Below, in pieces: positions 15,676 to 23,902 of a stretch of DNA of 40,348 bases. Position 1 is the first letter of the stretch. The number at the start of each line of letters is the position of its first letter. Source of the stretch: an uncultured Oscillospiraceae bacterium (GTDB lineage Bacteria > Bacillota > Clostridia > Oscillospirales > Oscillospiraceae); NCBI GenBank assembly GCA_944387635.1, contig CALXFT010000016.1, positions 1 to 40,348 on the forward strand. Direction: 5' to 3'. The translations under genes and the position numbers were made by a program. Under the pieces are notes generated by a model. That model did not search any database and was not told the DNA's origin. It saw only the letters and a program-made list of their open reading frames with translations.

Positions 15676-17640
15676 ATGCTCCTGGGTAATTTGAAAAAGC
15701 ATTCCTTGGTCTTATATTGGCTGTTTTCTTTTTTCTATTGGGAAATTCTGGCTCACGCCGGAATGTATGACCAGTTCCAGGGAAGTTTCCGCTTTGCTCT
15801 GGGCATCTCCGGCTCCCTGTCGCTGGTGCTGGCCCTGCTTGTGGGACTGCTGCCGGCAAAACTGGTTTTTCCGGCCAATTTGGTTCTGACGCTGGCTGCC
15901 ACCGTGCTTTATGGCAGCCAAATGGTATACTGTTTTATTTTTGGCACGCCTTACTCCGTATCGCAAATGGGATTGGGCGCCAGCGCCGTGAGCCAGTTCT
16001 ACCGGGAAATGCTCGGCACCATGGCCGAGAACTGGCCCTGGATTGCAGCCCTGCTGCTGCCGCTGCTGATTCTGACTGTCCTGACTGGAGTTCGTGGGAT
16101 TCAGCGTCCGGGCCGCATATCGTATTTGGTGATTCTGGTGCTGGTGGCGGCAATGGTTCCCGGAATTTGGCTGGATATTTGTCGGGGCGGTACCCAGATG
16201 TTCTCCGACTACTATTTCTTTACCAGCCGTAAGAGCACCACAGCGCAGACCATGGAGCGCTTTGGCGTACCTATGACCTTTGTGCTGGAATTTACCCGTC
16301 CGGAGAACGCCGACAGCGGCATATCCGCCCCGGTGGCTGTTCCTTTAGAGGAGGAGCCCACCATCCCGGAGGAAACGGAAGCACCTCCGGTTTACAATGT
16401 GCTTCCTCTGGACTTTGAAGCTCTGAATGCCGGAACGGACAATGAAAAGATTATTGCCTTGAACAACTATTTCTCCCAGGTACCCGGTACCAAACAGAAT
16501 GAATATACCGGCATGCTGCGAGATTACAATTTGATTCTCATCTGTGCGGAAAGCTTTTCTCCCGCTGCGGTGGACCCTCAGTACACCCCCACACTGTACA
16601 AACTGACCCATGAGGGCTTTGTGTTTGAAAATTACTACAATACCTTCCCCAACACCACCACGGATGGAGAATATACCCTGACCCAGGGCCTTTATCCGGA
16701 CAGAACCAAAGACAAGTATTCTTCCAGCATGATGGCCTCCGCCGACAACGATCTGCCCTTTGCCCTGGGAAATTTCTTTGAAAGAGAACTGGGGGTGAAG
16801 TGCTGGGGCTATCACAATAATGTGGGCAACTATTACCGCCGGGATCTAAGCCATCCGAACATGGGCTATGAGATGAAATTTAATCGCGATGGCATGACCT
16901 TCTCCGGTTACTGGCCCACTTCCGACCTGGAGATGATGGAGCAGTCGGTGGATGACTACATTCAACAGCCCCAATTCCATACCTATTATATGACCTTCTC
17001 CGGCCACTACCAGTATAACCCCAATAACAACGGCGTTGTCAGAAAGCACTACAATGAACTGTCCGACAGCCCCTGGAATCAGATGACCCAGAAGGGCTAT
17101 GTAGCCTGCCATATGGAGCTGGATCTGGCGCTGGAGTATCTTCTGAACCGGCTGGAAGAAGCCGGTGTGGCAGACAGAACGGCCATTGTGATGGCTTCGG
17201 ACCATACTCCTTACGGCTTGAAACAGGAACTGTACTTTGACATGATGGGCCAGGAAGCGGATTTCTTTTCCTGGTATAAATCAAACCTGGTGTTCTGGGT
17301 GGGAGGCATGGAAGAACCGGTGGTGGTGAAGGAATATTGCAGTACCGCGGATATTCTGCCCACAATTTTAAACCTGTGGGGCTTTTCCTATGATTCCAGA
17401 ATGTACCCCGGCACCGACGTGTTCTCCGACGGTGTTCACGCGGCGGTGCTGATCGACCACAGCTTCCTGACGGATAAGGTCTGGTTCAATTCCAACACAG
17501 GGGAAATTCGCTATCAGGTGCCCCAGGAAGAAGTTCCGGAGGGATACGTTGAGAGTATGAATCAGCTGATTGCTTCCCGCTTTGAATTCTCCGCTGAAAT
17601 CCTGCGAAATAACTATTACCAGCATATCTTTGGGCAATAA
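15676..17640 (+). CDS. LTA synthase family membrane sulfatase-fold protein, second copy
   Basis: A 654-residue paralogue of the divergent gene with the same layout. It has about five N-terminal membrane segments, an acidic Pro/Glu linker (about 220-240) and an extracellular sulfatase-fold domain. Catalytic residues are Glu292 in ICAESF, Thr328 in NTTTDGE, the His of FSGHYQYN and the Asp-His of MASDHTPYG. The TTDGE version is closer to classical LtaS (TSDAE) than the TSGGE of the other copy. The ATG at 15676 is chosen because AGAGGGAT lies at the right distance and because earlier in-frame starts fall in or near the promoter. Expected role: glycerol-phosphate transfer from phosphatidylglycerol to a surface polymer or glycan. 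Confidence 0.88.
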   Translation: MLLGNLKKHSLVLYWLFSFFYWEILAHAGMYDQFQGSFRFALGISGSLSLVLALLVGLLPAKLVFPANLVLTLAATVLYGSQMVYCFIFGTPYSVSQMGLGASAVSQFYREMLGTMAENWPWIAALLLPLLILTVLTGVRGIQRPGRISYLVILVLVAAMVPGIWLDICRGGTQMFSDYYFFTSRKSTTAQTMERFGVPMTFVLEFTRPENADSGISAPVAVPLEEEPTIPEETEAPPVYNVLPLDFEALNAGTDNEKIIALNNYFSQVPGTKQNEYTGMLRDYNLILICAESFSPAAVDPQYTPTLYKLTHEGFVFENYYNTFPNTTTDGEYTLTQGLYPDRTKDKYSSSMMASADNDLPFALGNFFERELGVKCWGYHNNVGNYYRRDLSHPNMGYEMKFNRDGMTFSGYWPTSDLEMMEQSVDDYIQQPQFHTYYMTFSGHYQYNPNNNGVVRKHYNELSDSPWNQMTQKGYVACHMELDLALEYLLNRLEEAGVADRTAIVMASDHTPYGLKQELYFDMMGQEADFFSWYKSNLVFWVGGMEEPVVVKEYCSTADILPTILNLWGFSYDSRMYPGTDVFSDGVHAAVLIDHSFLTDKVWFNSNTGEIRYQVPQEEVPEGYVESMNQLIASRFEFSAEILRNNYYQHIFGQ

Positions 17641-17699
17641 GTAAAGAATAAGGGACAGCATCTGCAAGCCAGTCTGCATGGTTCTGTCCGGAAATCTTG

Positions 17700-17727
17700 G
17701 GGTCAGGCGACGCGCCTGACCCTTTTG
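17700..17727 (+). terminator. terminator after the second LTA synthase-like gene
   Basis: A perfect 10-bp stem GGGTCAGGCG (17700-17709) with CGCCTGACCC (17713-17722) is followed by TTTTG. Confidence 0.85.
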
Positions 17728-17829
17728 TCATAATGGTAAGCTGCCTTGAGGACGAAATTCTGCGTGGTTTCTCCGGCCCCAACATAACACAGGCCCAAAA
17801 GCAGTCTTCGCGAATCAATCTGCCGGCAC

Positions 17830-17862
17830 AGAAAAAACGTGCCGGAGATTTCTCTCCGACAC
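17830..17862 (-). terminator. terminator of the minus-strand surface-protein operon
   Basis: On the minus strand GTGTCGGAGA (17853-17862) pairs with TCTCCGGCAC (17839-17848), one G-U pair, around a GAAA tetraloop, followed by GTTTTTTCT. It lies about 60 bases beyond the Lgt-like stop codon. Confidence 0.85.
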
Positions 17863-17923
17863 GCAACGCATCTTAAATAAATGCCGGCAGCTCGCCCCTT
17901 GCGGGGCAACCGATGCGGAGGCT

Positions 17924-18901
17924 TTATTTTGGCTCTGTCTCAACCATTGCCATGGAATCGGTCTGGAATTCCCGTGACAGATGCCACAGGCAAAGGCCAA
18001 GTCCCACCAGGAGGGCCAGACAGGTGCCCATGACGCTGTAGGCAAAGGCGGCTTCCAGCCCATGGCGCTGGACATAATATTCCATATATCCTACCCCTGC
18101 CAAAAGTGCTGTGAGCATCAGCCACAGCGGCGGCATCCAGCGTTTCCAACCCAGTTTTTTGACAGCGCGGATACAAAGATATGCAAGCACCGCCACCAAG
18201 GCCACAGCGGCAAACACCTGCACAATGCTGATAAAACCGTTTCCGGGGAAATACAGGGAATCATACCGGGTGCTGTCGAGGATCACCTGAGAGGCGCTGT
18301 AAAACAGAACGAACAACATGGCAATCTCTCCCGGTCGCTGCCGGCGCCGAAGAAACAGCACAGCCAGAGAAAGCCCCAGAGCCGCCGCCACTGCGGCCTG
18401 GAACAGGAAAGTGGCAAAGCGGTACTCCACCTGTCCGGAGGCAGTTGCCACCGGAACCGCCCAGGGAAGGCTTGTGAAATGGGTCATGATCTGTCCCCGA
18501 TTGGAATCTGAGAAGAAACAGCCAAGCCGTCCCAGGGCCATGGCGCCGCAGCCCGCAACCGACATACAATCCAGCATTTTTGCCGGCATTCCGGACAGAA
18601 GTGCGGCCAGGGTACAGCCGGCCATGGCGCCGGCCAGGGCAAATGCCTCTGTGTTCGGGGCGGTGACGGCCTGCCGCAGGGAAGAAAAGCCATTGGGCCT
18701 TCCATACCAATAGAACAGCCGGGCCAGAGGCAGGGACAGTACCACCGCCAGAAACACCGTGATGCAGGCCCGAAAAGAGGGAAGCTGTGCGTAACTGCAG
18801 CAGGCCATGAAGCAACAGACGCCTGCGGCGGCGGCCAGGGCCAGAATCAGCGAATATCGATAAAGCACAATAGAATCGAGAATTGCGGCAATCGGATTCA
18901 T
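17924..18901 (-). CDS. Lgt-like polytopic membrane protein
   Basis: A 325-residue protein with about seven or more membrane segments resembling prolipoprotein diacylglyceryl transferase, which moves diacylglycerol from phosphatidylglycerol to lipoprotein cysteines. Matching features are the GRLGCFF segment (Arg about 125; Lgt has GRxGNF) and TRYDSLYFPGNGFISIVQVF (Arg about 212). The latter parallels the essential Arg segment of Lgt. The classical HGG segment before the third helix is not recognisable, and the GRxG loop lacks the usual N-G-E residues. The active site is therefore altered. The ATG at 18901 lies 4 bases after the stop of the preceding gene, with GAGGGAG as ribosome binding site. 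It may act on another acceptor or be a lipid-binding relative. A housekeeping lgt is expected elsewhere. Confidence 0.7.
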   Translation of the reverse strand: MNPIAAILDSIVLYRYSLILALAAAAGVCCFMACCSYAQLPSFRACITVFLAVVLSLPLARLFYWYGRPNGFSSLRQAVTAPNTEAFALAGAMAGCTLAALLSGMPAKMLDCMSVAGCGAMALGRLGCFFSDSNRGQIMTHFTSLPWAVPVATASGQVEYRFATFLFQAAVAAALGLSLAVLFLRRRQRPGEIAMLFVLFYSASQVILDSTRYDSLYFPGNGFISIVQVFAAVALVAVLAYLCIRAVKKLGWKRWMPPLWLMLTALLAGVGYMEYYVQRHGLEAAFAYSVMGTCLALLVGLGLCLWHLSREFQTDSMAMVETEPK

Positions 18902-18905
18902 TTGA

Positions 18906-20015
18906 TTATTCTCCCTCAGGTAACGCCGTGGCGAAATAGATGATATCACTGATCCGGCGTTCACTGCCATAATTTACGTGGTTGATCACTTCGTTGTTCA
19001 AAACAATGGTGGTTGTCTGCCCACCGTCCAGAGCGTAGGCCTGACGGCAGCCGGTTTCGGCAACGTGGTTAGAGAAGGTGCGCATGGTCATGAGTTTGCA
19101 GGCACTTCCTTCCATGCCTGCTGCAATGTACAGATAGTGCAGCTTGTCCATCTGGCAGATGGCGGCCCGGGAATAGCGGTCGTTCACTTCTCCCAAATCG
19201 TAGTATCTGGGACAGACATTTTCTCCGTCCTTTACCAAAATGGGGCCGAAGGAAAGGCTGAACCGGATGTCATTTGCATTGGCATATGCCTGCACCGCTT
19301 CTATGTCGGCAAATGCCTGATCCCGCTCCAGAATCAGATCCCCCTGACCGTTGATATAGCAGGTATCCGGCAGTCCCGTCACGAACTTTTCCACTTTGCC
19401 GTCCACAATGGTCAGACCCCGGCGGCGGTAGGAGTAGTAGTCACCGCTGCAGCCCACCACAGCATTGACACGCTGGGACATTTCCGAGGCAAGCGTCAGC
19501 TTTCCGGAACCAAAGGTATCTCCCGACAGATAGCGGCGAAACTGAGAAGGATGCAGCAGCTTGACTTCCGCGAATGTGAAAGCAGTGTCTTCCACCCGCT
19601 GCTTCCAGACGATGGCAAGAATAGTATCGTCCAGATAGTAATGGATGCGGCTGTCCGGAAGCAGCTGGGTATCCGTGGAAAAATACAGACTTTGCCCATC
19701 CAGCAGTTCTTTTGCCTCATCCAGCAGCCATTGCAGCTGCGCCGGACTCTGGGCGCTTCCATAGCCTTTCGGATTTGGCCGGGGCGCGGGACCGGTGGGA
19801 TCTGAAATTTCAAAAACAGCTTGAGGTTCGGTTTGCCCCGAGGATGCCGCATTCAGCAGTTGGGAGACTTGCGTCTGATATGCTGTGGTAAGGCTCTCCG
19901 CCGGGAGGTTTTTTTCAACCGGCGTCCCCGGATTTTGGCATCCCAGCGCCGCAAGCAGAGCGGAAGTTACGAAAAGCAGAAAAACCGCCAGCAGAGATTT
20001 GACAGTGTGCCGCAT
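18906..20015 (-). CDS. phosphodiester glycosidase family lipoprotein
   Basis: A 369-residue lipoprotein: signal peptide with lipobox ALGC (Cys26), a linker, then a domain of the phosphodiester glycosidase (NAGPA/DUF2233) family. Conserved elements are DYYSYRRRGLTIVDGKV, DLILERD, FGPILVKDGE, SRAAICQMDKLHYLYIAAG and AYALDGGQTTTIVLNN followed by RRISDIIYFA. The family removes a GlcNAc or similar sugar linked through a phosphodiester. Bacterial members act on surface glycopolymers or sugar-phosphate caps. Here it sits between a small membrane protein and an Lgt-like protein and near two phosphoglycerol transferases, so a glycerol-phosphate or wall polymer is a plausible substrate (inference). Confidence 0.82.
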   Translation of the reverse strand: MRHTVKSLLAVFLLFVTSALLAALGCQNPGTPVEKNLPAESLTTAYQTQVSQLLNAASSGQTEPQAVFEISDPTGPAPRPNPKGYGSAQSPAQLQWLLDEAKELLDGQSLYFSTDTQLLPDSRIHYYLDDTILAIVWKQRVEDTAFTFAEVKLLHPSQFRRYLSGDTFGSGKLTLASEMSQRVNAVVGCSGDYYSYRRRGLTIVDGKVEKFVTGLPDTCYINGQGDLILERDQAFADIEAVQAYANANDIRFSLSFGPILVKDGENVCPRYYDLGEVNDRYSRAAICQMDKLHYLYIAAGMEGSACKLMTMRTFSNHVAETGCRQAYALDGGQTTTIVLNNEVINHVNYGSERRISDIIYFATALPEGE

Positions 20016-20082
20016 GATATCTTTCCTTTCATATCACTTCTTTGATGGATTCATTTTGCGAGACATGGCTTTTGGGCTGCGG

Positions 20083-20115
20083 CTGAGAATCCTCACGCAA
20101 AACCGGGATTCTCAG
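20083..20115 (-). other. intercistronic hairpin spanning a stop codon
   Basis: CTGAGAATCC (20083-20092) pairs perfectly with GGATTCTCAG (20106-20115). The minus-strand stop codon of the upstream gene (20112-20114) is inside the stem. There is no T-run, so it is more likely an RNA-stability or partial-attenuation element within the operon than a full terminator. Confidence 0.5.
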
Positions 20116-20684
20116 GCTGTAAAGGCGGAAAGCAGCGTCCGGAAGGTCTGGTTGGGTACCAACAGCCAACGGCCCTGCTCTCGTTCAAAGGTCAGGGTGA
20201 TTTGGTGCTGCTTTGTGGGTATCTGGGTTTGCAGAATCTGATTTGCGGCATCGCACAGCAGCTGCGGCGTATCCTGTGCAGCGGTGGTTTCTGCCAGAAT
20301 ATCGGCCATGGCATCTGTGATACCGGGAATATCCAGACAGGTCACGGTTACGGCTTGGGTCACAAAGGAGCCCTCCATGTGATAGGGTTCCTCCCGTGTC
20401 CACTGAAGGCTTTCCCGGAAGGCATCGTAAAGGATCTTTTCTGCCGAGCCTTCCTCGCCGGTGACGGGACTCACAGCAGGCTGTCCGGACACCAACGATT
20501 CCAGTTCCGGCCAGTTTCCGGCATGGATGCAGTTGAGAACCGCGTCAGCCGCTTCCGGAATGCCCGCGGGATCTGTCATCAGCACATGCCCTGTCAGGCC
20601 GCTGCAAACCATGAGCAAAACCAGAAGCGCGAACAATAGCCCCAGACAAAACCAGAGGTAAGTGCTTATTTTTCCTTGTTTCAT
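20112..20684 (-). CDS. small membrane-anchored protein of unknown function
   Basis: A 190-residue protein with one N-terminal membrane anchor (about residues 9-31) and an extracytoplasmic domain. The pattern of the domain (AVLNCIHAGNWPELESLVSG, ending FEREQGRWLLVPNQTFRTLLS) suggests a DUF4878/NTF2-like fold. No catalytic motif was recognised. It starts 8 bases after the stop of the leucine-rich-repeat lipoprotein gene and is followed by the phosphodiester glycosidase gene, so it is the second gene of a four-gene operon. Confidence 0.7.
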   Translation of the reverse strand: MKQGKISTYLWFCLGLLFALLVLLMVCSGLTGHVLMTDPAGIPEAADAVLNCIHAGNWPELESLVSGQPAVSPVTGEEGSAEKILYDAFRESLQWTREEPYHMEGSFVTQAVTVTCLDIPGITDAMADILAETTAAQDTPQLLCDAANQILQTQIPTKQHQITLTFEREQGRWLLVPNQTFRTLLSAFTA

Positions 20685-20692
20685 CTTTTGTC

Positions 20693-22225
20693 CTACCCTT
20701 TCGTAATCCAGGATTCGGCTTCCAGGAGGGTCTGATACAGAACTTCGGCCTTTTCACTGTCGCTGTGTTTGATGCCGATGATGGGCTCGCCGTTGTCAAT
20801 GCGCTCCCGGACAATCTCAGCCAGGGTATAGGCGGAAAAGGATTTGCCGTTTCCGCAAGCCAGGATTTGCTTCCCGTCTTCCTGCCCCCAGTAGTCTCTG
20901 ATCTGATCCTGATTGAAGTAGGGAGCGCCGATGATATCCCGAAAAACATAGTAGTTGGGAATGTAGCGCCAGGGGCCGCCGATGTTTCTGGCTTTCTTCT
21001 TGGGATACAATTCCACATGGGTGTCCGGCAGCTGTTCCGGAAGCTTCAAAACAGCCTCCCTGGTGGCAGGATCTTGGTCTGCCCGGTGCCATTGCAGATT
21101 GTGCAGCCAGGTCATTTGGCTCAAAGGCGCTGGATCTGCATGGGTGCTGCCGATGTTCAGATCCTGCAGTTTTGTGCAGTTTAGCAGGGGAGAGTAGTCC
21201 GTGATTCGCAGACTGAATAACTCCAGATAGATGAGCTCTTTCAAATTACCCACCGGCGTAATATCCGTAATTGCGGTGTCTGCCAGAATCAGATATCTCA
21301 CCTTCGGTGTATACCACAAAAACTCACAGTCCCTTGCCGGGGTGTGGCCAATGTCGATGGCCACCAATTCCGTGCAGTAGCGCAGCTTCTTCATTTCATC
21401 ATTGGAGGGGTAGTAGTTGGAACCGGCAGGATAGAAATAGACAGCATCCGTACGAACATCCATTGCGCCGATGGAAACGGTCCAAACAATGGCGGTTTCC
21501 GGATGGCGCTTGCTCAGCGCGTCCATTTCCTCGTCGGAAATGCCGCAAAAAGACATATCCAGCTTCTCCAGGCACGGGAAATAAGGCAGCATCCGGTCAA
21601 TTTCCTCAACGGTTACCGGACAGTGGGAAAGATCAATTTCGGTGCTGTCCGTGGAATAGTAGGTTCCGCCCAAGGGAAGTTCACAGCGGACCATCACACC
21701 GGAAAGGCTATCGCACAGATCCATTTTTTCCGCGTCTGACAGATGCGTGCCGGTTAGAATTACTTCCTGAAGGTTGGAAAACAGAGGGAGCGCTTTTGCC
21801 AATTCAGCCCCATCCACCCCACTGTCTGACAAATTCAGGGTCTGTGTATGGGAGGAAAATTCGGCGCTGCCCAGAGAGATCCGGCACACCAGTTCCAGAA
21901 TGGGAAACTGCTCCTTGATTGCCAGCAGGACTTCCGTCTGGGGATTCCGGCCCTCCAGGGTCAGTGTTTCCAGGTGAGACAGCTGGGGCAGGATCTGAGC
22001 CAAATCTTCCGGACTGGCGTTTTCCACAGTCAGCTCCATTGCGTATCGGTCACAGCGAAGACCGCCGACGACAATCTCCTGGGAGGCATCTTCGGCAATG
22101 TGGGTGCTTTCCGGAGCAATTGTCTCACCGGCCGGCTTGCCGCAGCCTGCAAACGCCGCACCGCATACCAGCACAGCCAGCAGCGGCATCACAGCCCTAT
22201 GGGAAATGACTGCCTTTTTTTTCAT
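20693..22225 (-). CDS. leucine-rich-repeat lipoprotein
   Basis: A 510-residue predicted surface lipoprotein. The signal peptide ends in lipobox FAGC (Cys28). Leucine-rich repeats occupy much of residues 60-380. Examples are LSHLETLTLEG, TQTLNLSDSGVDGAELAKAL, FSNLQEVILTGTHLSD, LEKLDMSFCGISDEEMDAL, VRYLILADTAITDITPVGNL and LQDLNIGSTHADPAPLSQM. The C-terminal third (from about 390, GGPWRYIPNYYVFRDIIGAP) is a separate domain without a recognised family. The ATG at 22225 has AAAGGAGG upstream on the minus strand; longer in-frame starts have none. First gene of the minus-strand operon. LRR lipoproteins usually mediate binding; the ligand is unknown. Confidence 0.8.
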   Translation of the reverse strand: MKKKAVISHRAVMPLLAVLVCGAAFAGCGKPAGETIAPESTHIAEDASQEIVVGGLRCDRYAMELTVENASPEDLAQILPQLSHLETLTLEGRNPQTEVLLAIKEQFPILELVCRISLGSAEFSSHTQTLNLSDSGVDGAELAKALPLFSNLQEVILTGTHLSDAEKMDLCDSLSGVMVRCELPLGGTYYSTDSTEIDLSHCPVTVEEIDRMLPYFPCLEKLDMSFCGISDEEMDALSKRHPETAIVWTVSIGAMDVRTDAVYFYPAGSNYYPSNDEMKKLRYCTELVAIDIGHTPARDCEFLWYTPKVRYLILADTAITDITPVGNLKELIYLELFSLRITDYSPLLNCTKLQDLNIGSTHADPAPLSQMTWLHNLQWHRADQDPATREAVLKLPEQLPDTHVELYPKKKARNIGGPWRYIPNYYVFRDIIGAPYFNQDQIRDYWGQEDGKQILACGNGKSFSAYTLAEIVRERIDNGEPIIGIKHSDSEKAEVLYQTLLEAESWITKG

Positions 22226-22382
22226 GGACTTGCCTCCTTTGAATTGCAATGTGATCTGGGATGGACTTGACATAAATTTACATAAAATATAAACCTGAAT
22301 GATTTACACAGGCATAACGCCGCAGCCCAATCACGATACAGATGCAGCGTTTTTTGAAATTTTTTGTATGATCTGTTAAATA

Positions 22383-22391
22383 ATTATATCA
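22383..22391 (-). promoter_or_regulatory. possible extended -10 promoter of the LRR lipoprotein operon
   Basis: On the minus strand TGATATAAT (22383-22391) is a perfect extended -10 box. The -35 region is weak. It would give a leader of about 150 bases before the ATG at 22225. Confidence 0.4.
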
Positions 22392-22409
22392 TCTGATAAA
22401 TCATTATAG

Positions 22410-22475
22410 AAAGAGTCCGACTTTTGGCAGAATTAAGATGCCCAATCAAAACCCAAACCAAAAGAGGGACTCTTT
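22410..22475. repeat. 18-bp near-perfect inverted repeat at the IS remnant
   Basis: AAAGAGTCCGACTTTTGG (22410-22427) and CCAAAAGAGGGACTCTTT (22458-22475) are inverted copies with only two mismatched positions, around a 30-base loop. The right arm contains AGAGGG, the ribosome binding site for an ATG at 22476. On RNA this would hide the start signal of the transposase-like reading frame. Confidence 0.65.
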
Positions 22476-22549
22476 ATGAAAATCAACACAACTTCTTTAG
22501 AGAATGCAATAGGCTGCTGAAAATAAATTTTTGAAGGGCGACCTGTTGA

Positions 22550-22702
22550 GAATCGAGCCGTGTGACGGAGGTGCTTATTCCGGCAATGGGGTCGCAGATT
22601 GTTTCCGGCCGTTCCAAACTGGTCAACGCAAACCGCCTGCGGCTACATGCTCTGGCCTATAACCTGTTCAACCGGTTCAAGCGGCTGGTTCTTCCGGCGT
22701 GA
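22550..22702 (+). pseudogene. transposase C-terminal fragment (IS1380-like)
   Basis: After an in-frame TGA at 22547-22549, about 50 codons are open to the TGA at 22700-22702. The last 26 residues (VNANRLRLHALAYNLFNRFK, then RLVLPA) match the conserved C-terminal transposase segment of IS1380-family elements, in which ANxxRLxLHALAYNL is typical. No start codon or catalytic DDE region remains. Confidence 0.65.
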
Positions 22703-22713
22703 ATCCTTCAGGC

Positions 22714-23802
22714 TTAGCGCTTGATGTCAAAGCTCATGTTCATGATTTCCTTAATGGCTCCGGCGTCGTCGGTGATGTTGGCGTCGCCGTGGATGGTGTG
22801 CTTGATGACAGAGCTGGCTACGGCGAAGTTGATCATGTCCATAGGCTTGTAGCCGCGCATCATGGCGTAGATCAGGCCGCTGGCAAAGGCGTCGCCGCCG
22901 CCGACCCGGTCCAGAATATTGAAGGTGAAGAGCTTGCTTTCGAAGGTGTGGCCCTGGTACCACATGTATGCCTTCAGGCTGTTCTGGGAGCCGGAGTGTG
23001 CATAGCGCACATGGCGGGCAATGCACTGAATGTTGTGGTAGCGTTCAATGAAGCGATGGAACACCTCGTCCTGCTCCTCGTAGCTGGGCTGGAGGGGTAC
23101 GCCGTCCTTCCAGTCGCCCTTGCTGTGGTCGTTTTCATCTTTCCACAGGTGATAAGGCTCGATGCCCAGCAGCACGTCCACGTAGGGCAGGCACTGGGTG
23201 CAGTAGTCCCGGGCCTGCTCCCAGGTCCACAGCTTGGAGCGGAAGTTGCCGTCGAAGCTGGTGGTCAGCCCCAGCTCCTTGGCGGTCTTCAGACAGTTCA
23301 GAATGAAGTCGGCGCAGCCTTGGCACAGGGCCGGGGTGATGCCGGACACATGGAGCCAGGTGAAGCCGTCGAGAAGCTTGGGAATGTCCACCTTGCTCAG
23401 ATCGTATTCCGTAATGGCCGAGTGCTTGCGGTCGTAAGTGACCTTGCTGGCCCGGATGCCGTAGCCGGTCTCCAGATAGTAAGTACCCAGGCGGTGGGTG
23501 GGAGTCTCCTCCGGCGTGGACAGGATCACCGGCGTGCAGTGGACGTCGTTGGACCGCAGCATCCGGATCGCGCTTTTGCCGATGGAGTTGTTGGGCACCA
23601 CGGTGAAGAAGGTGGAGTCAATGCCCAGGTTGGCCAGAGCCAGGGCGATGTTGGCTTCGCTGCCGCCGTAGGTGGCCTCAAATTCGTTGGCCATGCGGAT
23701 CTTCTGGTAGTTGGGCGGCGTCAGGCGGAGCATGATCTCACCGATGGTGATGAATTTATGACCGCTTTTGAGGTTGGTCAGAAGGGGATTGTGGTGTTCC
23801 AT
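22714..23802 (-). CDS. PfkB family sugar kinase, 2-keto-3-deoxygluconate kinase-like
   Basis: A 362-residue cytoplasmic ribokinase-family kinase. The N-terminus FITIGEIMLRLTPPNYQKIR and the segment EATYGGSEANIALALANLGID match the KDG kinase subgroup. The PfkB signature near the C-terminus is RVGGGDAFASGLIYAMM, with the catalytic base Asp in GGGDAF (most members have GAGD). The likely reaction is phosphorylation of 2-keto-3-deoxygluconate to KDPG in hexuronate use, but other sugars are possible. No aldolase or transporter gene adjoins it. It has its own promoter (23874-23902) and an AAAGGAGG site before the ATG. Confidence 0.82.
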   Translation of the reverse strand: MEHHNPLLTNLKSGHKFITIGEIMLRLTPPNYQKIRMANEFEATYGGSEANIALALANLGIDSTFFTVVPNNSIGKSAIRMLRSNDVHCTPVILSTPEETPTHRLGTYYLETGYGIRASKVTYDRKHSAITEYDLSKVDIPKLLDGFTWLHVSGITPALCQGCADFILNCLKTAKELGLTTSFDGNFRSKLWTWEQARDYCTQCLPYVDVLLGIEPYHLWKDENDHSKGDWKDGVPLQPSYEEQDEVFHRFIERYHNIQCIARHVRYAHSGSQNSLKAYMWYQGHTFESKLFTFNILDRVGGGDAFASGLIYAMMRGYKPMDMINFAVASSVIKHTIHGDANITDDAGAIKEIMNMSFDIKR

Positions 23803-23873
23803 AATGTGCCTCCTTTATCAAGTGGAATTTCAGAAAACGCACTGCTCCGCAGAGCAGCTGCCAGGTTGCTCTC

Positions 23874-23902
23874 ATTATACATAAGTTTTCAGTGAAATTC
23901 AA
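23874..23902 (-). promoter_or_regulatory. promoter of the sugar kinase gene
   Basis: On the minus strand TTGAAT (23897-23902), a 17-base spacer and a perfect TATAAT (23874-23879), 72 bases before the ATG. Confidence 0.8.

Larger units (their letters stand above)
22410..22702 (+). mobile_element. internally deleted IS1380-like insertion sequence remnant
   Basis: The piece appears to hold a leader hairpin and a short start (ATG at 22476, 14 codons then TGA). After a loss of nearly the whole coding region, the C-terminal codons of an IS1380-type transposase follow. It ends 11 bases beyond the stop codon of the sugar kinase gene on the other strand. The outer boundaries are uncertain, since no target duplication was identified. 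Confidence 0.5.
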
